From Plasmodiophora brassicae (Eukaryota > Endomyxa: Phytomyxea > Phytomyxea > Plasmodiophorida): DNA of 64,000 bases. The notes under the pieces are model-generated. The model ran no database searches and was not told the origin of the DNA. It saw only the letters and a program-made list of their open reading frames with translations. The DNA is taken from assembly GCA_036867785.1 (NCBI GenBank), contig CP145411.1, positions 372,001 to 436,000 on the forward strand, written 5' to 3'. The position numbers were made by a program, and so were the translations under genes. Shown here in pieces: positions 14,685 to 29,900 of the stretch; position 1 is the stretch's first letter, and each line of letters opens with the position of its first letter.

Positions 14685-14950
14685 GGCCTGGCGGTAATCG
14701 ATGCTTAGGAGCCAGACCTCGAAAGCGTTCTCCCAGGTGCGCCGAAGACAGCCCCCACGCCACTTTCGACGTCATCTGCGATGCGGTGGCCCCGGGCGGG
14801 CGGCTTCGAGGAGTCTGCTGCACCGCACATGGATGGTACCGTCGAGGCCACGAGGCCGCCTGTGACTGTGAACGCAGGCGACGAGGCATTCTTTCGCGGC
14901 TCGCTACACAGCTGCGCTGCTCGCGGCGGCTTGGTGCAGAGCCCGGCGTC
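14685..14950. promoter_or_regulatory. Bidirectional intergenic region between DCC1 and the dynein heavy chain
   Basis: About 266 bp separate the likely start codons of two divergently transcribed genes, so promoters for both must lie here or in unrecognised 5' exons. No TATA box or other known element stands out. Open frames on both strands cross it but do not resemble proteins. Inferred from gene layout only. Confidence 0.35.
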
Positions 14951-17900
14951 ATGTCGGATCCGAACGGCGAGGACCCGCCACCCGAGTCGCTGGAGTCGTT
15001 GCGGACGCAGCATTATAGGAACGTGCTTCAGAGCGTATACGCGAATGCTGCCGCCGGCGAGGACACTGTTCCGGCTCGTCCGCAGGGGGAGAAATTTCAA
15101 AGCCATGAGCCGGATCCGGCCGATGCCGCCCCTGAGTCGGCGTCGTGGCGAGCGCGCGTCGCGAACGAAATGAAGATGATGAGCCAGCCGGGGCAATCGT
15201 TTCGAAAGCGGAAGAAGCCGCAGTCGAAGGACGTCGAGCCCGTCCGGCGCCTTCTGATGCCCAAGTTCCCGTTCTCGAAGCACGACACGCTGCGGAATGG
15301 CCCACGAGCCCACATCGAAGTTGACATGGATCGGAGCGCGCCTGCGACCATCAGCGAACGGATCGGGGCCCACTACTCCCTGGGCGTTGCTGCCCTTGAT
15401 CGCGAGCTGCTCGGTGAGTTCCGACAAGTTCTTCACAAGGGGACCGAGTACAAACTGAAAGCAACCAACCCGGCCGCATCCAAGCGTGGCGCCGCCTCCA
15501 CCTCCAAGTCCAATGTCGTCGACCGCGGCCGCGATGCGCTGTCGGTTGCGAATTATAATCTTCCTGACGAGAGCGAGCGCCTGTACAGGGAGTATCGCGA
15601 TCCAGTCGACAAGTTGTCGCTGGAGTTATTCGACGCAGACGAGTTTGAGACCCATAGCGGTGAAGAATGGGTCGCCATGCCTCCTCCAGTCATGGGGCGC
15701 GCACTGTGGTGCGTTAACCACCAATGGGTCTGGCTGGAATGCAAAGTCCTTTCGTTCGATTCCGAGACGAAGCTGTTCACGATCGAGTTTACGGATTGCC
15801 AGAACTCAGCAGGTGGTCCGTTCCGCAAGAAGGTTCGACGTTTGTCGCTCTGCTTCGACGCCGAAGACCAGGCCCGATTCTTCCAGCGTCGACAGGTTTG
15901 CGAAATGCTTCGCGAACAGGCACGGGCGTTACACCGATACCGCCTGCTGATCAACGCCCAGCCTTCTTCAGCGTTTGCGACTGCTCGGCGTGACTGCCTT
16001 CAGCGAATTGTGCAGAGACTGGTGCAGAACGGTCTGAACGACCTTGTTGTGAAGAAACAAAGTTCAGTCGAGAAGCTCCTCAGTGAGGTCCGCGACGAGT
16101 TCATGTTCAGCCAGAAACAGTCACTGATCCACTACAATCTTCTGAACCCGGAGGAGGCTTTGAAAATCTTGTCTCTGAATCTGCCGGAATTCCCAGAGCG
16201 GTATGAACTAGGGGTCGTTGCCTGTTCAAACATATTGCTAATGTGCGTCTTTCCAGTACTCGACGCCGTTTCTTTGGGACGCTTGATGTCAACCGAGGAC
16301 CACGGCTCTACTGGAATCCAGTGACTGAGCACTTGGCAAATGACCCAACTTTCAACCAGCTGCGCGCCCAGGTCGAATACGACCACTTTACGTTGCAGCC
16401 GGAAGTCGCCGAAGTGCTGCAGACCATGTTCACTACGTGGGAAGCACTCAGCTCCAAACGGTTCCTGTTTCCGATCCCGGCTAACGAGTTGCCCGTGTCC
16501 GCATACACCTACCAGGACATGCAGGAGAACAACTACAACGAATTACAGTACCAGCTGATCAATGACTGGAGGGAGCCGTTAATCCACAATATTCGGTTGG
16601 TGCCCGCAACTGTCCAAGAGGTGCTGATGGAGGCTGAATGAATCACGAATCAACAACAGGGACAGCCTGGCAAATGTGTTCGACCTGTTTATCCGCAGTC
16701 CCGAGCAGTACGTTGATTCAGAGCTCCAACGGTTCCTACAAAAGACCACGTTGCTGATGCGGACCAACCTGGCCAAACTCATTCTCACGAATCTGCATGA
16801 GTGGGGCCTGTATCTGGATTCGTACACCCTATCGCTTCATGACGCCATGCCCGAGGCGTTCGCCTGCGACTCAACGTCTATGGGAGACGATGACGCACCT
16901 GACGGTGTGATGGTTGATGACAATCAGGGTTCAACCGATGAGGTATCACTGACGTAACGTCATTGCTGGTCTGAAAATAACCCATCTGGTTGGTAGAGCA
17001 TGCGCTGTCCACTTTCTGCTCTGCGATTCGTGACCTGGATGACGCCTGTATCCAGAGCAACGTCGCTACCTCCGTTGTTCTTGTTCCGCTTGACCAGCAT
17101 GGAGCGTCGCGTATGCTCGTTACGAAGCTTGGTCAGGACGGTCTTTGACGTTGCTGTATTAGGTTGTTTTTCTGCCTGGCCTGGAGAGCATCTGCTCCGT
17201 TCTCACTTCTCTTCTCGACCTGCCCATCAAAGCTCAGGCTATCGCTCAAATGGACAACGAAATTGTGCCATTATTAGGGCTTGATTCACGCGCATTATGT
17301 TCACCCGATACTACGCCTGGTATACCCTGCATCCTTAGCCATATTTGCCCATCTGTTGACACCTCGGACAGATATCTTCGCGGAAGCCGAACGGCAGAAG
17401 AGCATTCTGTCCAACGTCGTGGACGCCCACTTGCAGGGACCTCTTGAGGTATGGCCAAGCTTCATTGCTGAATTGCATGTTGAGCAACAAACGCGTCTGT
17501 AGATATTCCGAAAGTACGAAGCGTTTCAGTACCTGCTGGAGCTTGATGTCGACAACGCTGTGAAGGCCTGGTTTGCGGGCGTGCCCGAAGGCTCGGGACA
17601 GGCAGATGATGGTTGTTGCCAGAACCGTTCACTTATCGATTACATTTTTAAATATGCCGTTCTACTCAGGCGACCCAGACGATAAACACCAGAGAGGCGT
17701 CGAGAACCGACCGTTACGTAAGCGGACATGCCAGGAGACACGCGACGAGATTGCACGGTATCTCCAGGCGGAAGCTGACATCAACGCGACATCCCTGAAC
17801 CAGATCACCTTCCCGATGATCACTGTCCAGTGCGAAATGATCAAGAACCAGCTGATCTCCAAAGCTCAGGACATGAGCAAATCGCTCATCAATGGGTTCT

Positions 17901-20900
17901 TGAGCGAGGTACAGGTCGGTGTGTCCAACGACCTACTGTCGCTGACTGTTTGTCTCAGGTTCGGACGCTGACTGAGAATCTCAACGATTCTTTCAGTGGA
18001 AAACTGGCTCGTCTGAAGGCGCCCAGTAAAGATGTATCTGATCTGGCCGAGCTGAAAGATTTCGTCAAACGGATTGAGAAAACTGAGGTCCATTTGCTGA
18101 CGCTCGCGTCGATCAAGCAGGATAGTGCCTAACGATATTCGTTTGCAGATAGTGCAGATGCTGCAAGATATTGACATGATAAGGAGACACATTGCAGTGC
18201 TGGATGAGTTCAACACAGCGCTCCCACAGTACGATTTCGAACTGTTTTGGAAGGTAGCGTTGGGGCACTGCAACGACGACGGCGACAGTCTGAACACGCG
18301 TGCTTGTGAAGATCGTGGCCTGGCCCCGCGAGATCAAGAGCGCGATTCACGAATCCAAGGTGGCTATCCAGGAGGATAATCGGAAGTTCAAAGAGGAGCT
18401 ACTCGCAGAGCAAGAAAAGTTCGTCTCGTCACTGGCGCTGTACAAGGCAGAAGTCAAGGGCCTCTATCAATATGGGCCCTGCCCTCCCGACAAGATGGAA
18501 GAGCGCGCATCGCAAGTTGACGTCTTGCAGGACAAGCTTGATAAGGCTGACAAACTAGTGGTCTCGTTCAACGACCGCGAGAGACTGTTTGAGCTAGAGC
18601 CAACAGGTCAGGATGACCGCTCGATGAATGTCGGCAACGCTGATATCGCGCCAGAATACGCTGAGCTCGAGGAGATCAAAGCAGAATTTGAACCCGTCCT
18701 GAAGCTCTGGAGTATCTCTTCGCTATTCCACACCTCTCATACGATTTGGATGACGGGATCCTTCATCGAACTGGATCCTGCGAAAATGGAAGCTGACGCG
18801 AGCTCGTGGTGGAAGGACATGTTTCGACTCGAGAAGGTCTTCAGTGAAAGGGATGCAAAAGAGCCTGCCAAGGTTCCCTCGCGTAATGCAACGTCAGCAT
18901 GAGCGACCACTGATCTCTTGCTGCAGGTTGCCACATCTACAAAGAACAGCGTTGCTGACTTCCGTCTCCATCTTCCGATTATTTCGAATTTGAGAAATCC
19001 TGGTCTACGTCCTCGACACTGGACGCAGATTTCAGACCTCTTAGGTCAAACCGTTGTCCCTGATCAGAACCTGACGTGGAACCAGCTCCTCAGTCTCGAC
19101 GTGCATTCACACAAAGATCGGCTAGAGGAAGTCTGCGTCTACGCCGACAAGGAGTACGCGCTGGAGCAAGCCCTTGACAAGATGGAAGACGAATGGAAGG
19201 CGGTGAATTTGAAGGTACAGCTGCTGTATACGTTTGTTGGTCACGTGCCTGAAACTCCACATTCAGATTGTTCCGCATAAGAACAGTGGAACTTTCAAGA
19301 TCGTTGACATCGATGAAGCGTTGACTACGCTCGATGACCATATCGTCAAGACGCAGACCATGAGGGGATCTCCGTACATCAAAGCCTTTGACGCACGCGT
19401 CAAGAAGTGGGAGGTACGTTGAACCCGCCTCTGCAGTGGCGAGCCCAGCTCTGAGCAGGCAGCGTAGAGCCGACTTGTGCTTGTGTCCAAAGTCGTTGAG
19501 GAATGGTTGGCGTGCCAAAAGACGTGGCTCTATCTGGATCCCATCTTCTCCAGCGATGACATCATGCGTCAAATGCCTGTTGAAGCTCGTCGGTTCCAGA
19601 TGGTTGCACGCAAGCATTCCTATTTGACAACGATATTCTAAGCTCGTCGTGCTGTAGGTGGATCAATACTGGCGGAAGACAATGGCCGCTGCTCACGTTC
19701 GACCCAACCTACTGGAGTTCGTATCTGAGGTTGACAATCTGCACAAGGGGTTCCTTGAGTCGAACAAGATCCTGGACCTTATCCAGAAAGGGCTGAACGA
19801 ATACCTGGAAGTGAAGCGATTGGCGTTTCCACGATTCTTCTTTCTCTCGAACGATGAATTGCTGGAAATTCTTTCCCAGACTAAGGATCCGAATGCCGTC
19901 CAGCCCCACTTGCCGAAATGTTTTGAGAACATATCCTCGCTCGATTTTAACGAGGACATGGATATTATCGCGATGCACAGCGCTGAACAGGTCAGTCGAC
20001 TGCGTTGTAACCTACAGAAGTATCGACATCTAACGCTGGATACACAGGAGGAAGTCCAGTTTATTCGGACTGTCAACCCGACGAAGGGCCCCAACAAAGG
20101 AAAAGTGTGTACGCGCTTCGTCTGAATACCACATGTTTCAAAGGATTGTACAGGTTGAACTGTGGCTTGGGGAGGTCGAAGCTCTCATGCGCGACAGCTT
20201 GTCCACCATCATGATGAAAAGCCTAAAAGCACACCACGACCCTCAGGCTTTCGTCCGAGAGAAATGGCTATTGTCCTGGCCTGGACAGGTCGGATCTTCA
20301 TGCGCTTTAGGTCTACGTCGTTATCTGACAGCACTATAGATTGTCCTGGCGGTGAGTCAAATTGTCTGGACCTCTGAAGTGGAGGATGCCATTCGGAAAG
20401 GTTCTGCACGTGAGCAATACTGACGATGCGCATACCTTATTTCATGTTCAGGTGGCACTCGTGGCCTCAAAAAGTACATTGGCAAGCTGAACTCGCAGCT
20501 CGACGCTGTCGTAGAGCTTGTTCGTGGGCCACTATCCGAACTGAACAGGTTCGGCTGAGGCTGAGCACCTTCGAGATTTACTCACACCCGGTCTATCACA
20601 GGATGACGTTGGGGGCACTTATTGTCATCGATGTTCATGCTCGGGACTCGATCCAGAAGATGATCGAACAGGTAGCGCTCCTGTCTCTGGACAAGATATT
20701 AGACATTGATGAATTTACAGGGATGTGATGACGTGGATTCGTTCACGTGGCTGGGCCAGCTTCGTTATTATGTCGAAGAGAATTCCTTACAGGTTCGCAT
20801 GATCAACGCCTCCATTGAATATGCATACGAGTACCTCGGTACACACGTTTTTCTACACTTCCAGGGTGGCTCCTGAGTCCCCTTCGTTAGGCAATTCGCC

Positions 20901-23900
20901 GCGGCTTGTCATCACACCTCTGACGGACAGATGCTACCGTACACTGATGGGAGCGCTTCATTTGAACCTCGGAGGTAAAAGGACTCTCTTTATAACCAAG
21001 GCCATCGGCAATGACGTCAACCTCTATGAATTTAGGTGCCCCAGAAGGCCCTGCGGGAACAGGTAAAACTGAGACCGTCAAAGACCTTGCCAAAGCCGTC
21101 GCAAAGCAATGCGTCGTCTTCAACTGTTCCGATTCCCTGGACTATCTGGTTATGGCGAAGTTCTTCAAGGGTATAAGGGTCGACTGTTACTGTCATTTAA
21201 ACTGATTGTGTGGTATTCAGGTCTTGTGGCAAGCGGGGCATGGGCATGTTTCGACGAGTTCAACCGTATTGATCTGGAGGTGCTGTCTGTTGTTGCGCAA
21301 CAGATGCAATCCATTCAGCGCGCAGTCAACGAGGGGAAGACGCGGTTCATCTTCGAAGGCAGCGAGCTTCCTTTGAATCGGTCTTGTGCAATTTTTATTA
21401 CGATGAACCCAGGTCGAAACGTTTGGCTCACCTGTATGTCTTGTGTATTTGTTGACACCCTGGCAGGCTACGCTGGGCGTTCGGAGCTCCCCGACAACTT
21501 GAAGACCTTGTTCAGAACCGTCGCGATGATGGTCCCGGACTATTCGCTCATCGCAGAGATCGTCTTGTATTCGTGTGGTTACAGTACAGCCAGGCCACTC
21601 GCGAGGAAAATCGTACGGTCTGGCTCACAGCATGAGACGTCTCTCTAAGCGCTTCTTCAACGTAGGTAACTGGACTTCGTCTTGCGTCCGAGCAGTTGTC
21701 CTCCCAAGACCATTACGATTTCGGCATGCGTACCGTGAAGTCGATCTTGACGGCAGCCGGCGCGCTGAAACGAGACCATCCTCACACTGAAGAGGATCAG
21801 CTGTGCCTGAGAGCCATCAACGATTGCAACATGCCAAAATTCACAGCTGATGACGCAGCTCTGTTTGCTGGAATCACCCGCGACCTGTTTCCAAGGTAGG
21901 CCATTGCTCTGCCACACACACGCACAACGTCTTAATGTGTCGACTGGCTAGCGTAAACCTTCACGCAATCCAGTACGAGGAGCTTGACGCCGGCATTGCT
22001 CAGGAATCATCTCGTCTCAATCTAGGTCAGCCGCTTGCTCGATATACTGTGCAAACTTCTAACGACCCGTCGTGTAGAGGTGACCCACGCGTTCAGGACG
22101 CATTGCCTAAACCTTTACGAAACCGTTCGCGTTCGCCATGGGTTAATGATTGTAGGACGTACGCTGGCTGGAAAGACATCCGCTATCAGGTTGACACGTT
22201 TGCATACAACTCGAAGCTGTCTTTGACGAGATTGGTATTCAGGGTTCTCGCGGGCGCTATGAAGAATGTCAACGTTTACACCATCAATCCGAAGTCGCTA
22301 TCAATGGGCAAGCTTTATGGTGAATTTGATCCGAGCACCCGTGAATGGAAGAATGGCATTATCACAGGTTCGATGAGTGACTTCTCAAAAGGGGACGCAT
22401 TGACAGTAACTGTGATTCAGTCATTGTTCGCGAGTGCGCATCGTCAACATCGCCGAATCGGAAATGGGTTGTTTTCGATGGGCCTGTGGACGCTCTATGG
22501 ATTGAGAACATGAACACGGTTCTTGATGACAATAAGAAGCTTTGTCTTGCAAGTGGAGAGATCATTAAGCTGTCGAAGACTATGACGATGATGTTCGAGG
22601 TCAGCGTATGATTGACTGGTGTCCGTGTTGTTCTTTAACGTATGCCTGCCAAAGGTCGAGGACCTATCTGCAGCATCCCCTGCTACGGTGTCACGCTGTG
22701 GTATGGTATACATGGAGCCAGACCAAGTCGGGGTCCACCCTCTTGTGCAGTGCTGGCTGAGAACTCTTTGTGCGGATCTTAAACCGATCAAGGACGACAT
22801 CGATGGGATGTTTAACTGGCTGGTCCTGCCAAGCCTGGATTTCTGTTCAAAGCGAACGCAGTCAACGCTTCCGTTTTCTGGTCAGCGCAAATACGATGTC
22901 AAGTGCCGCGTTGTGGTATTGATATTGTTGATCCTAGTGTTGACATCTGTTCGGTCTCTGTTGAGCATGTTCGATGCGCTTGTGAAAACGCAACTCTTGG
23001 AGAACCCTGACTCCAGCCGAACTGAGCAACAGCTCGCTGTCATTGTCGAGTGCCTCTTTGCGTTCGCCCTCATGTATGTTCTTGGTTTGGGATACGTCCG
23101 CGTTCGTTTAGTGACTCTTACGGTTCTTGTTAGATGGACAATTGGAGCGAATACCAATGCTGAGGGAAGAAGCTCATTCGACAAATTCGTCCGGATGCTG
23201 TTTGATGGCAAAGCTCTCAAAGAAAGCACGCCAGGACTTGAAAAGGCATTCGAGGGTACAAGATCGCGTATACTTCCAACGACGCTACTGAGACCACTTG
23301 CTAGGGATATCGTTAAGGGCTCCCATGCCTGCTCGCGGGTCTGTCTACGACTACGTTTATCAAGTATCTACGCGTTCATGGAGGCAATGGCTCGACAACT
23401 CCCAAGCTATGTCAATCCCAGCGAATGCTGCGTTCCAGGACATCATTGTGCCGACTCTCGATTCTGTTCGAAACTCGTGGCTTCTTGCGACACTCGTCAA
23501 AGCCAATTCCCATGTGCTTTGGGTGGGCGGTACGGGTACAGGCAAAACCCTTTGCATAAGCGAAACCCTGACGAAGACACTCGCGAATGGTGTCTTTTCA
23601 CCGGTTTCAATAACGTTTTCAGCAAAGTCGTCGGCATCCCAAACGCAAGGTAATTTGGGTTGGCGAGCCGTTCAAGCATTCCGCCCTGTTGTAACCTCTT
23701 CGGCAGATATTATTGATTCGAAATGTGACCGTCGACGCAAGGGCGTCTTTGGTCCGCCTCTTGGGAAGCGGTACGTTGTCTTCGTAGACGATCTAAGCAT
23801 GCCCGCAAAAGAGCAGGTACGTTTCATGTGTTCCAGCCATTCGAGCGAGCCTCACGATCGCGTTTCCAGTATGGTGCACAACCCCCCATTGAACTTCTTC

Positions 23901-26900
23901 GTCAATGGATGGATCACAACGGTTGGTACACTGACAACGAGTTCCGCACTCTGGTCGATATACAGTTTGTCTCAGCAATGGGCTCGCCTGGTATCGTATC
24001 GTGACGCATGCAATTTAAAATGCTGTTTCTGAGTCCCTGATTTATGTAGGTGGTGGAAGAAACGAGGTCACCTCTCGGTTCCTCAGGCATTTTGTGGCTC
24101 TGTCGGTCATTCCTTTCGACAGCGACTCCATGCAGAGGATCTTCAGCACCATTCTGAAATGGTGGATCGACAGTTTTCCAAACCGTACGTACTTTCGTAC
24201 ATTTGCTCTGGTCGGTCCCCTAATTGAATTTTTAACGAAGCTTCCGATCTACTGTCTGTGTACGACAAGTTGGTTTCTGCGACCGTCAAGATTTACGACA
24301 CCATCGCCAAAGAATTGCGACCTACGCCGGCAAAGTCCCACTACACATTCAACCTTCGAGATTTGTCAAAAGTCTTCCAGGTTGCTCTGCATGCCTCATG
24401 AATCCTTTAGCCAGTCGAAACTAACACTTCGATTCTTCAGGGTATTTTGAGTGGAAAGAAGGCAGCAATTACTTCGCCGATTGAACTCGTGCGCTTGTGG
24501 GCGCATGAATGCACTCGAGTCTTCTGTGATCGACTTGTCGACGGCAGAGACGAGAACTGGTTCATGTCGTTGCTCGCGGAGCAAGTTAAGTCGTCTCTCG
24601 GCATGAACTACTCGCAAGATGTTCTTGCAGGTTAGTCATGTGACCTTTTATTGTCAGCACGAACAATTTAGGGGAAACATGCTTCTTAGGGGATCCTAAC
24701 CGGCGTCTGATCTATTGCAATTTCCTTGCCTCTGATGGAGCGTACAGCGAAGTGACGAACAACCAAAATTTGCGGCGGCGCGTCAACGAACTTCTGGAAG
24801 ACTACAACATTGCCCATACGACCACGATGAACCTGGTTCTCTTCGAGTCTGCCATTGAACACATCACACGCATCGTTCGCATAATCAGAAACCCGCTGGG
24901 CAATGCCCTACTGGTTGGTGTCGGTGGCAGTGGTCGTCAAAGCTTGACGAGAATAGCTGTATGCCTAGCTGAGCGTACTAATTTCTGTAACGTCAACTGA
25001 TCCTTGTTTTCTTGATCCAAACTCAGGCTTTCGCCGCTGAGTACCAAGTATTCTCGATCGAGGCGGGCAACCTGTACGGCGTGAACGAATGGAGAGACGA
25101 CTTGAAAAAGCTTTTGACAACGTCGGGAGTCGAGGATGTTCAGCAAGTCTTCTTGTTGAGTGACAACAACCTGAAGAACGAATCATTTCTCGAAGACATC
25201 AACAACATTCTGAACAATGGAGAGGTGCGTCATGCATATGTCGGTGCTTGTTGAAAGACATTTCGCTTAGCGACTTCATCAGGTTCCGAATTTGTTCGCT
25301 CCAGAGGAGCTTGCATCTATCGTCGACAGCACGAGCACGGCGGCACGAGCGGCGAACCGTGGTGATTCTGCTTCTGCCGTGTATTCCTTCTTCGTTCAGC
25401 GTTGCCGCCAGAATATCCACATTGTTCTTTGTCTGTCCCCCATCGGTGACGCGTTTCGTGAGCGCTTAAGACAGTTTCCGTCTCTGGTTAATTGTTGCAC
25501 GATCGACTGGTTCCATCCGTGGCCGACGAATGCGCTTCGGTAAAACGGCTTTGGCGACTATCACAGTCAACCTTCTGAACGGCTCTCTTTAGATCGGTTG
25601 CTGATCGATTCTTGGCAAATGTCGACGTCGACGAACGTGTTGTTGATATATGTGTATCCATGCAGCAGAGCGTCGTCGACCTCAGTGCCGAGTACAAGGC
25701 CGCTCTGAACCGCTATAACTATGTGACGCCAACGTCATATCTGAGCTTACTGAAGACGTTTTCCAACATCTTCGAATCCAAGCGAAGGTTGGAGATCTAT
25801 ATAGTAATGTCAGCAGTGCCGCTGATCGTGCGCTTGTCAGTGAAATTGGTCGTGCTCGAGACCGTTATGTTAATGGCCTGCAGAAACTGGCTGATACGGA
25901 AATTCAAGTCAAGGGAATGCAGGAACAATTGGAACTTCTGAAGCCACAATTGATTCAGAGCTCGGCGGAAACGGCTGATCTGATGGTCACAATCCAACTG
26001 CGCACAGCTGAAGCAGACGCACAATCCAAGGTCCATTGTTTCGGCTTTCATTTGGCAAAGAACCCATTATGATGCTTTTGGATTAGGTTGTCGAAACCGA
26101 GACGCAGATCTGTAATCAGCAGGCCGCCGAGGCGCAACGTATCAAGGACGAATGTCAAGTGAAGCTTGATGCCGCACTACCCGCTTACGAGAACGCGTTG
26201 AAAGCTCTGAAGGTCTTGAAGAAAAGCGACATTGTTGAGGTCAAGGCGATGAAGACACCACCACCTGCTGTCGTGTTGACAATGGAAACGAGTAAGTCCC
26301 AAGTACCTGGGCATCCTTTGAATCGCTCCTGAGACGTGCATGCAGTTTGCATCATGTTGGATGTCGAGCCCATCAAAGTTGGAGCTGCTGGTCAGAAGGT
26401 GTCTGATTATTGGGAAACTGCAAAGAAGTCGTTTCTCGGTGACCCGAAATTCCTTACAACACTGCAAAACTACGACAAGGATAACATCCCGCCCAAGATC
26501 ATTGATGCTATTCGACCGTACATGGACAACCCTGGTTGGAATAAGGCTTCCCTGTACTCGACTACAAGCATCGTTCTAAGCATTTCGCGCAGAATTCATT
26601 CCCGACAAAGTCAAGAAAGCATCTGTTGCGGCACAGGGGTTATGCAAGTGGGTTCGTGCCCTGTTCACGTACAATGAGGTTGCCAAGGACGTCGGGCCCA
26701 TGAAGGTACGACCTCATAATCGGAACTTGCTGGAAGAGGTTGATCGTATTTTCGGTCAGATTGCTCTGGCGAACTCAGAAGCGTCCCTTGCCGAAGCCAA
26801 GAAACAGTTGGACGCCAAGATCGTCCAGTTCGACGCTGTTCAACAACTCCTGAAAGATCTGAAGACACAATTCGAGATTGCCGATGCCAAGTCAGATAGC

Positions 26901-29900
26901 TCCTCAGATTTATTGACCGATTGAATCACTAATATTGCATAGGAAGCGCAAACTGGAGGATGATGTCGAAGACTGCAGCAGGTTCGTGCCATGTCACCTT
27001 GCCTCTTCTTGGCGACTAACAAAATGTGCCATCGAATAACAGGAGATTGGAACGTGCTGAGAAACTGATTGGAGGTTTGGGCGGAGAGAAAGATCGTTGG
27101 ACGCAACGAGCGGCCGATCTCACCAAGGACTTCAACAATGTTGTCGGCAACATTGTCGTGTCTTCTGGTGTCATCGCCTATCTGGGAACGTTCACGCATA
27201 CATTCAGAGAGAAAATCATAGCCGCCTGGAAGGCTGCCCTCCAAGCTGCCTCAATTCCTGTTTCAGAGGTACCGGTTATCGTGATAGTACTTGCGGTTTG
27301 CGCCACTGACTTTCAATTCAGGCCTTCACGCTCAACTCCGTCTTGGGCAACCCTGTCGAGATTAGGGAATGGATCATTCAGAAACTGCCCAAAGATCAGT
27401 TTTCCCTCGATAACGCTGTCATTATGAAGAACTCGACGATGTACCCGTTGATGATTGATCCTCAGGTATTTGCCGAACGTATTGTTCGCTCGTCATGGCA
27501 GCTAAAGGCCCACGCATAGGCTCAAGCTCACCGATGGATATGCCTGAAGGAAAAGTCGCGATCGATGAAGATTGTCAAGCTTCGCGATTCGGGCTTCACA
27601 CGTACACTGGAAAACTGTCTTCAGGTAGACTGCCTCGAGACGAATTTCGCTGAACCCAGTTTAATCAAAAGCTTAGTTTGGTACACCTCTTCTCATCGAG
27701 GACGTCGGCGAAACGCTTGACTCAATGCTGGATCCGATTCTAACGAAACAATTCTACGTTGCCGGAGGTCGCAAAATGATCAAACTAGGCGAAGCATCTG
27801 TTGAATTCGACACGAACTTCTCGTTGTATATGACGACAAAGCTAGCTAATCCGCACTACACGCCTCAGGTCTGTGTCGATCTCTGTGTTAGGAGGATTTT
27901 CGCTGACTCCCTTTCGTACAGATCTCAACCAAGGTAGTGATCGTGAATTTCATGATCACACCTGAAGGTTTGGAAGATCAAATGCTCGGGCAAGTCGTGT
28001 CAAAAGAAGAGCCGAAACTCGAACAAGAACGAAACGAGCTCATTGTTAGCAACAGCGAATATCAGCGTCAACTGTCGAAGATCGAAGACGAAATTCTCCA
28101 GCGGCTGAGTTCTGCCGAGGGCAACATCTTGGATAATGAGGAATTGATTGCTGCACTTGGAAAGGTTTGCCACTAGACATGTTCTGCTAGCAGTAGTGTT
28201 CGTGGTACTAATCCACCGTAACAGAGCAAAGAAGCATCCAAGCAAATTGAGAAACGCGTTCAAGAAGCAATCACCACTGAGACCCGTATCAACAAGATTC
28301 GCGCCGAGTATCAACCATTGGCGCTGACGTCATCGAACCTCTTCTTCTGCATATCCGATCTGGTCAACGTTGACCCCATGTACCAGTATTCGCTGGAGTG
28401 GTTTGTCGGGCTCTTTCTACGCTCCATCGATTCATCTCCCAAGGTCAGGCATCTGTCGCGTTGCCCGAGAAGTTACCTAACTGCTGCGAGTAGGCTCCTC
28501 AAAGAGCACAGCGAACAACGAATATCCGGGACCAGTTCACCTACAACCTATACAAGAATGTTTGCAGGTCCCTGTTCGAGGACGACAAGCTCTTGTTTTC
28601 ATTCTTGCTGTGCGTCAAGCACCTTGAGGGTAAAGGGGAGTTGAATCAAATGGCGCTCCGCTTCCTTTTGACTGGCGGTATGCGTTGTCCAATTGTGGTT
28701 TGCGTCAATCTAACGTACACCGGATAGTTGGGAACGGTGCCCCGTATGAACCCATCGTCAACCCTTCTCCAGATTGGCTCACAGGACCGATATGGCCAAT
28801 GATTCAGGTAACTGCCTCAGTACGTTCGGCAGAACCCGCGTTTATCGTTCAACAGACGTTGTCGCAAATCGAGGACTATAATGGACTCGATGCGTCTTTC
28901 CAACGTAGTCTTCGACACTGGAAGCGGGTCTACGAGAGCCCGGATCCCTACAACGAGGCATTCCCCGAACCTTTCCAGGTGAACCTCTGAAGCAAATTGC
29001 ATACCCAATTTCGACATCGACTGATGGCCTGCAATCAGGCTCAGATGGACCCGTTCCAGCGACTGCTGGTTGTTCGCTGTCTTCGATTCGACAAGCTGGT
29101 CCCTGGGATTCAAAGTTTCGTAAGCACGTGCATGGGCAAGAAGTTCATCGAGCCTCCCCCATTCGACCTCAACGAGGGGTTCGAAGACTCGTCCAATGTG
29201 TCGCCCTTGGTGTTCGTGCTATCGCCTGGGGCCGACCCCGTTGCGGAGTAGGCGGCGGTTCGCGTTGCTCAACGACGGATTGATAACCATTATGCTCCAC
29301 TAGGCTCTATAAGTTCGCTGACACGCGGGGCTATGCTACTCCGGACAAGCTCGCCAGCATATCGTTGGGTCAGGGGCAGGGTGCTATAGCCGAGGCTGCG
29401 ATTGCTGCAGCCATCGACAAAGGTAGAACATGACAAACAAGGAACTACCATGGGTGTCTGAAAGGCCATGCCGAACAGGGACCTGGGTTCTGCTTCAGAA
29501 CTGTCACCTTGCGGTGTCTTGGATGAGTAGTCTGGAGAAGATCGTGCAGGACATCAACCCAGAGACTGCACACCCTGATTTCCGCCTGTGGCTGACATCG
29601 AACCCTAGCAAGCAGTGCGTTTCGTACACGCGGCTTCGCTCAACACATTTGGATGACTTCGGCTCTAGGTTCCCTGTATCCATTCTTCAGAATGGCGTCA
29701 AGATGACAAACGAACCGCCGAGAGGAGTTCGCGCCAACATGCTGCGATCGTTTTCTGGGTTCGATCCCCAGTGGTACCAAGACTGTCCGAAACCGAAGCC
29801 GTTCAAGAGATTATTGTTCGGTCTGTGCTTCTTCCACGCCATTGTCCAGGTCTGGGGAGTCCTACAGCGTCTTCTAGTCGATGCAGAAATTGAGGTTTCA

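Noticed and set aside
14705-15436. A 243-codon minus-strand frame overlapping the dynein start.
   Set aside because: It is antisense to well-conserved dynein coding sequence and its protein has shadow-like Arg/Pro/Ala composition.
29755-29775. CTGGGTTCGATCCCCAG resembling a tRNA T arm.
   Set aside because: It lies inside a conserved dynein exon (SGFDPQWY) and has no other tRNA parts.
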